Positions 60,464 to 64,000 of a DNA stretch of 64,000 nucleotides are shown piece by piece; the stretch's first letter is position 1; each line of letters starts with the position of its first letter. Origin of the DNA: Geodermatophilus marinus. GTDB taxonomy: Bacteria; Actinomycetota; Actinomycetes; Mycobacteriales; Geodermatophilaceae. The translations under genes and the position numbers were made by a program. Where the stretch lies: contig NZ_QVQH01000001.1 of assembly GCF_003428645.1 (NCBI RefSeq), positions 124,001 through 188,000 of the forward strand, read 5' to 3'. The notes beneath the pieces were generated by a model, which searched no databases, was not told the origin of the DNA, and saw only the letters and a list, made by a program, of their open reading frames with translations.

Positions 60464-61371
60464 CAGAAGTAGCCCTCCTTCTTCCGGTCCTCCATCGCGG
60501 CGTCGCTCACCTTGTCGTCACCCCGGGTGGCGCCGCGCTCGGTCATGCGGGTCACCGCGATCTCGGCGATGACCTCCTCCACCGTGGTCGCCTCCGACCG
60601 CACCGCGGCGGTCAGGTTGGCGTCGCCCACGGTCCGGTAGCGCACCACGGCCCGGGAGGTCCGCTCGCCCTCGCGCGGCCGGACGAACTGGTTGACCGCG
60701 TAGAGCATCCCCTGACGGTCGACGACCTCCCGCTCCTGGGCCAGGTACAGCGGCGGGATGGCGATCTGCTCGCGGGCGATGTACTGCCAGATGTCCAGCT
60801 CGGTCCAGTTCGACAGCGGGAACACCCGGAGGGACTCCCCGAGGTGGATCCGGCCGTTGTAGAGGTCCCAGAGCTCCGGGCGCTGGTTCTTGGGGTCCCA
60901 CTGGCCGAACTCGTCGCGGAAGGAGAACACCCGCTCCTTGGCGCGCGCCTTGTCCTCGTCGCGGCGGGCGCCGCCGAACAGCGCGGTGAACCCGTGCTCC
61001 TCCACGGCGTCGAGCAGCACCGGCGTCTGGATGCGGTTGCGCGACCCGTTGGGCTCCTCGCGCACCGTGCCGGCGGCGATCGCGTCGGGCACCGAGGCGA
61101 CGACGAGCTCCACGCCGAGCTCGGCGACCCGCTTGTCGCGGAACTCGAGCACGTCGTCGAAGTTCAGCCCGGTGTCGACGTGCATGACCGGGAAGGGGAT
61201 CCGGGCCGGGGCGAAGGCCTTGCGGGCCAGCTCCAGCATCACGATGGAGTCCTTGCCGCCGGAGAACAGCAGCACCGGCCGCTCCGACTCGGCGGCGACC
61301 TCGCGGATCACGTGGATGGACTCGGCTTCCAGGGTCTCCAGCTGGGAGAGCCGGTAGTCGGGAGTGGTCAC
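60463..61371 (-). CDS. cysD: Sulfate adenylyltransferase, catalytic subunit
   Basis: A 302-residue PP-loop ATPase with the SGGKDS motif (about 35-40), HVDTGLNFDDVLEFRD, GGARRDEDKARAKER and the terminal basic DRKKEGYF. It forms APS with CysN. GTG 61371 begins TTPDYRLSQLE, as in relatives, with a GGAG upstream. Promoter control probably comes from the spacer to cysQ, which contains a palindrome. Confidence 0.95.
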   Translation of the reverse strand: MTTPDYRLSQLETLEAESIHVIREVAAESERPVLLFSGGKDSIVMLELARKAFAPARIPFPVMHVDTGLNFDDVLEFRDKRVAELGVELVVASVPDAIAAGTVREEPNGSRNRIQTPVLLDAVEEHGFTALFGGARRDEDKARAKERVFSFRDEFGQWDPKNQRPELWDLYNGRIHLGESLRVFPLSNWTELDIWQYIAREQIAIPPLYLAQEREVVDRQGMLYAVNQFVRPREGERTSRAVVRYRTVGDANLTAAVRSEATTVEEVIAEIAVTRMTERGATRGDDKVSDAAMEDRKKEGYF

Positions 61372-61437
61372 GGCACGGTCTCCGGAGATCGGGGCGCACG
61401 GGCGGGGGACGAGCGGGCGGGGCTCGAACCAGCACCA

Positions 61438-61453
61438 ACCGCACCGGTTCGGT
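61438..61453. promoter_or_regulatory. Palindrome upstream of cysDN
   Basis: ACCGcACCGGTtCGGT is symmetric at 14 of 16 positions, about 67 bases before the cysD start. It could be an operator of a sulfur regulator or part of a promoter. No clear -10 is identified. Confidence 0.4.
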
Positions 61454-61483
61454 CGGGATTCCCGTCCAGTGTCCGCCATCGGC

Positions 61484-62230
61484 TCACCCGGGGGGACGTG
61501 ACCCCTCTCGCACCGCGGCCAGCAGCCGGTCCGCGAGCTCGGGGCGGCACACCAGGAGGTCGGGCAGCCAGGGATCGGGCTCGTTGTAGCGCAGCGGCGA
61601 GCCGTCCAGCCGGACGGCGGTCAGCCCGGCGGCCCGGGCGACGGCGACGGGGGCGGCGGAGTCCCACTGGTACATGCCGCCGTCGTGCACGTAGGCGTCG
61701 ACCTCGCCGCGGACGACCGCGGTCACCTTGTAACCGGCCGACCCGAGGGGGACCAGCTCGGCGTCCAGCGCGGCCGCGGCCGGTCCGGCCTGCGCCGGGG
61801 GGCGGGTGCGGCTCACCGCCACCCGCAGCCGCCGCCCCTCGGCGGGCGGGACGGCGGGCGGCGGGTCGGTCATCAGCACCTCCTCGAGCGCGGGCAGGGC
61901 GACGGCGGCCGCGGTCAGGTCCCCCGCCGACCACAGCGCCACGTGCACCGCCCAGTCGGCCCGCTCGGGGTCGCCGTACTCCCGGGTGCCGTCCAGGGGG
62001 TCGACGATCCAGACCCGGTCGGCGGCCAGGCGCCGGCGGTCGTCGGGGGCCTCCTCGCTGAACACCACGTCGTCGGGCCGGCGGTCGGCCAGCACCCGGG
62101 TGACGGCCCGCTGGGCGGCGGCGTCCCCCGCGTCGCCCAGGGCCCGACCGGTGAGCCCGCCGTCCCGCAGCCCCACCAGCGCCTCCGCGGCGGCCCGCGC
62201 CGCCGCCGCGGCGACCGCGACGTCGGTCAC
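61484..62230 (-). CDS. cysQ: 3'(2'),5'-bisphosphate nucleotidase (PAP phosphatase)
   Basis: A 248-residue inositol-monophosphatase-like enzyme. The metal motif is SEEAPDD, then DPLDGTREY (DPxDGT) and WDSAAPVAVARAAG. It removes 3'-phosphate from PAP, the by-product of sulfate assimilation and sulfation. The link to cysDN next door is consistent. GTG 62230 overlaps the upstream thioesterase stop (GTGA), so it belongs to that transcript and leads on to cysDN after 112 bases. Confidence 0.9.
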   Translation of the reverse strand: MTDVAVAAAAARAAAEALVGLRDGGLTGRALGDAGDAAAQRAVTRVLADRRPDDVVFSEEAPDDRRRLAADRVWIVDPLDGTREYGDPERADWAVHVALWSAGDLTAAAVALPALEEVLMTDPPPAVPPAEGRRLRVAVSRTRPPAQAGPAAAALDAELVPLGSAGYKVTAVVRGEVDAYVHDGGMYQWDSAAPVAVARAAGLTAVRLDGSPLRYNEPDPWLPDLLVCRPELADRLLAAVREGSRPPG

Positions 62231-62940
62231 TCCCCGTCCCCGGGCACGCCCGTCGCGTCGGTGGGGCGCCGGGGCGGTGCGTGCCGCCCGCGGGCGTCGG
62301 TGATGGCCCCGAAGTAGTCGGCGTGCCGGTCGGCGCGGGGCATGACGAACACCCCGCGGGCGGCGACGAGCGGCTCGTCGGGCGCGGCCTCGGCCGCGAT
62401 GCTCCCGCCGAGGTCCACCCGCCGGCCGGACGCCGCCGTCACCGCGGCCCGCAGCACCAGCGGGGTGTCCAGCGGCACGGGACGCCGGTACTCGAGCTCC
62501 AGCCGGGCGGTCATGCCCCACAGCCCGGCCGCGATCGCCGCCGAGCCGAGCAGCTGGTCGGCCAGCAGCGCGCTCACCCCGCCGTGCACGTACCCGGGCG
62601 GACCCTCGAAGGCCGGGCCGAGGGTCGCCCGGCCGAGCACACCACCGTCGGTGCGCCGGAAGCGCACCGGTGGCGCCAGGGCGCTGCCCACGCCGGACAC
62701 CGGGTTGTAGACCCGGCGGAACACGACCGGGTCGTCCAGCGCGGGCAGCTGCGTCACCGGCCGCTGCGCCGCCGCCAGCCGCCCGGTGAGCTCCCGCACC
62801 GCCGTGGCGGTCGCCCGCAGGTCGCCCGCCGGCACGGTGGTCCGCACCGAGGCGTCGACCAGCCCGCGCAGGGCGGTGCCCAGCTCGGTCACCGCGGCCA
62901 TGAGCTCGCTGTCGTACGGCTGCCCGTCGTCGGTCTGCAC
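62227..62940 (-). CDS. Hotdog-fold thioesterase (PaaI-like)
   Basis: A 237-residue protein with an N-terminal helical part (about 1-75) and a PaaI-type hotdog domain (about 95-205) with the signature GPPGYVHGGVSALLADQLLGSAA, including the catalytic-helix His-Gly-Gly. These hydrolyse acyl-CoA thioesters. The added N-terminus is unusual. GTG 62940 starts just behind the histidine kinase stop and the gene overlaps cysQ, so the three are probably co-transcribed. No substrate is evident. Confidence 0.85.
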   Translation of the reverse strand: MQTDDGQPYDSELMAAVTELGTALRGLVDASVRTTVPAGDLRATATAVRELTGRLAAAQRPVTQLPALDDPVVFRRVYNPVSGVGSALAPPVRFRRTDGGVLGRATLGPAFEGPPGYVHGGVSALLADQLLGSAAIAAGLWGMTARLELEYRRPVPLDTPLVLRAAVTAASGRRVDLGGSIAAEAAPDEPLVAARGVFVMPRADRHADYFGAITDARGRHAPPRRPTDATGVPGDGE

Positions 62941-62958
62941 GACCGGACGGTAGCCAGC

Positions 62959-64000
62959 TCAGCCCTGCGGCCCCGGGCCGGGGGACGGCGGCGCCTGCTG
63001 CGGCGGGGGGCCCGAGCGCGGCAGCCGCACCGTGAACACGGCGCCGGCCCCGGGCGCCGTCCGCAGGTCCACCGTGCCGCCGTGCGCGGCGACCAGCGCG
63101 GAGACGATCGCCAGCCCCAGACCGGTGCCGCCCTGCGCGCGGGCGCGGGAGGGATCGGCGCGGTAGAACCGCTCGAACACCCGGGCGGCGTGCTCGGGGG
63201 CCATCCCGGGGCCCTCGTCGGCGACCCGGAGGACGACGAACCCGCCGTCCTCGTCGTCGGACCCGTGGCCGCCGTCCCCGTCGCCCGGCTCGTCGGTGAT
63301 CGTGACGGTGAGCGCCGCGGTGGTCGGCGTGTGCACGAGCGCGTTGGTGACCAGGTTGCCGACCACCTGGCGCAGCCGGGCCTCGTCCCCCAGCACGACG
63401 GGCAGCTCGGAGAGGCCCCCGTCGAGGTGCAGGGCGACCGGCCGCTCCGGCTGGACCGCGCGGGCGTCGTGGACGGCGTCCCCCGCGACCTCGGCGAGGT
63501 CGACCGGCGCGATGGACAGCGGCCGCTGCTGGTCCAGCCGGGCCAGCTGCAGGAGGTCCTCGACGAGCACGCCCATGCGGGCGCCCTCGGACTCGATGCG
63601 GGCCATGAGCCGGCGGGTCTCCTCGGGGCTGCCCACGGCACCCTGCCGGTAGAGCTCGGCGAACCCGCGGATCGAGGTGAGCGGGGTGCGCAGCTCGTGG
63701 CTGGCGTCGGCGACGAACCGGCGCATCCGCGCCTCCGAGGACCGGGCCTGCTCCTCGGAGGCCTGCTGGGCCCGGAACGAGGCCTCGATGCGCCCGAGCA
63801 TGCCGTTGAGGGCCAGCGACAGCCGGCCCACCTCGGTGCGCTCGTCGCCGACGGGCACCCGCTGCGAGAGGTCCCCGGCGGCGATGGCCCGCGCGGTGCG
63901 CTCCACCTCGGACAGCGGGCGGAGGCTGTTGCGGACGAGCACGTACCCGGCCGTGGCGAGGACGGCCAGGACGATCAGCCCGACGACGACCTCGATGGCC
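62959..64000 (-). CDS. Sensor histidine kinase, C-terminal part (runs off the window)
   Basis: The last 347 codons of a membrane sensor kinase. A hydrophobic helix at the window edge is followed by a HAMP domain (RPLSEVERTARAIAAGDLSQRVPVGDERTEVG), the HisKA dimerisation helix with phospho-His in DASHELRTPLTSIRGFAELY, and a HATPase_c domain with N-box NLVTNALVHTP, G1 box VADEGPGM and G2 GTGLGLAIV. A short Pro/Gln tail ends it. The response regulator would lie beyond the window. It is of the common OmpR-partner class. Confidence 0.93.
   Translation of the reverse strand, partial: AIEVVVGLIVLAVLATAGYVLVRNSLRPLSEVERTARAIAAGDLSQRVPVGDERTEVGRLSLALNGMLGRIEASFRAQQASEEQARSSEARMRRFVADASHELRTPLTSIRGFAELYRQGAVGSPEETRRLMARIESEGARMGVLVEDLLQLARLDQQRPLSIAPVDLAEVAGDAVHDARAVQPERPVALHLDGGLSELPVVLGDEARLRQVVGNLVTNALVHTPTTAALTVTITDEPGDGDGGHGSDDEDGGFVVLRVADEGPGMAPEHAARVFERFYRADPSRARAQGGTGLGLAIVSALVAAHGGTVDLRTAPGAGAVFTVRLPRSGPPPQQAPPSPGPGPQG

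Overview
The window is very GC-rich DNA (roughly three quarters G+C by eye) with GTG starts, GTGA/ATGA gene overlaps, actinobacterial lipoproteins, a LysG/LysE pair, a PhaC/PhaZ pair, form II Cox-type hydroxylase genes and a GAF-ANTAR relic. This points to a high-GC actinobacterium, most likely a member of the Geodermatophilaceae (Blastococcus, Modestobacter or Geodermatophilus type). The family assignment is an inference from gene style. The window looks chromosomal: about 64 protein genes, four tRNA genes, no rRNA, no insertion sequence, no CRISPR array and no prophage. One end cuts a sugar ABC permease and the other cuts a sensor histidine kinase.

Layout. 1-2.4 kb: end of a sugar ABC importer and an M23 murein hydrolase. 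2.5-9.3 kb: a lipoprotein, a coupled three-gene run (metallo-beta-lactamase-fold hydrolase, short acyl-CoA ligase, GMC oxidoreductase), then a class A penicillin-binding protein facing it. 9.5-16.4 kb: a DUF4062-STAND ATPase divergent from a membrane protein, a three-domain flavoprotein whose redox and phosphorylation residues are missing, a glycosyltransferase-like protein and a 93-bp tandem repeat. 16.5-25.3 kb: tRNA-Glu/Asp/Phe, lipoproteins, a phosphoesterase, WrbA, GtrA, VanZ, a Rieske protein, and LysG/LysE. 25.4-30.7 kb: a less uniform accessory stretch with a frameshifted GAF-ANTAR gene, a PAS-PP2C phosphatase, tRNA-Lys with a partial downstream copy, a RibD-like reductase, and an XRE regulator divergent from a methionine aminopeptidase. 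31-42.5 kb: polyhydroxyalkanoate synthase and depolymerase downstream of a coupled membrane/kinase operon, an OpuAC-type lipoprotein, YihY and an MFS exporter. 42.5-48.6 kb: acyl-CoA dehydrogenase, zinc alcohol dehydrogenase, and an MFS exporter with a MarR regulator. 48.7-55.3 kb: HrpA helicase, a small HTH regulator with its own operator cluster, an RsbW-like kinase and a P450. 55.4-59 kb: coxLSM-like molybdenum hydroxylase. 59.1-64 kb: sulfate activation (cysD, cysN, cysQ), a hotdog thioesterase and a histidine kinase.

How the genes fit together. Several functional pairs can be read directly: LysG with LysE, PhaC with PhaZ, MarR with an exporter around a 30-bp palindrome, CysDN with CysQ (ATP sulfurylase plus removal of the PAP by-product), and CoxL-CoxS-CoxM. 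The most unusual content is a set of proteins that keep a fold but lose its catalytic residues: the pseudo-receiver/thioredoxin-reductase-like fusion at 13.1-14.8 kb and the PAP2-kinase fusion at 36.7-38.4 kb. Three genes also have their stop codon inside a short tandem duplication. A 24-bp near-copy of the tRNA-Lys 3' half lies 1.46 kb downstream of that gene and may mark the scar of an integrated element.
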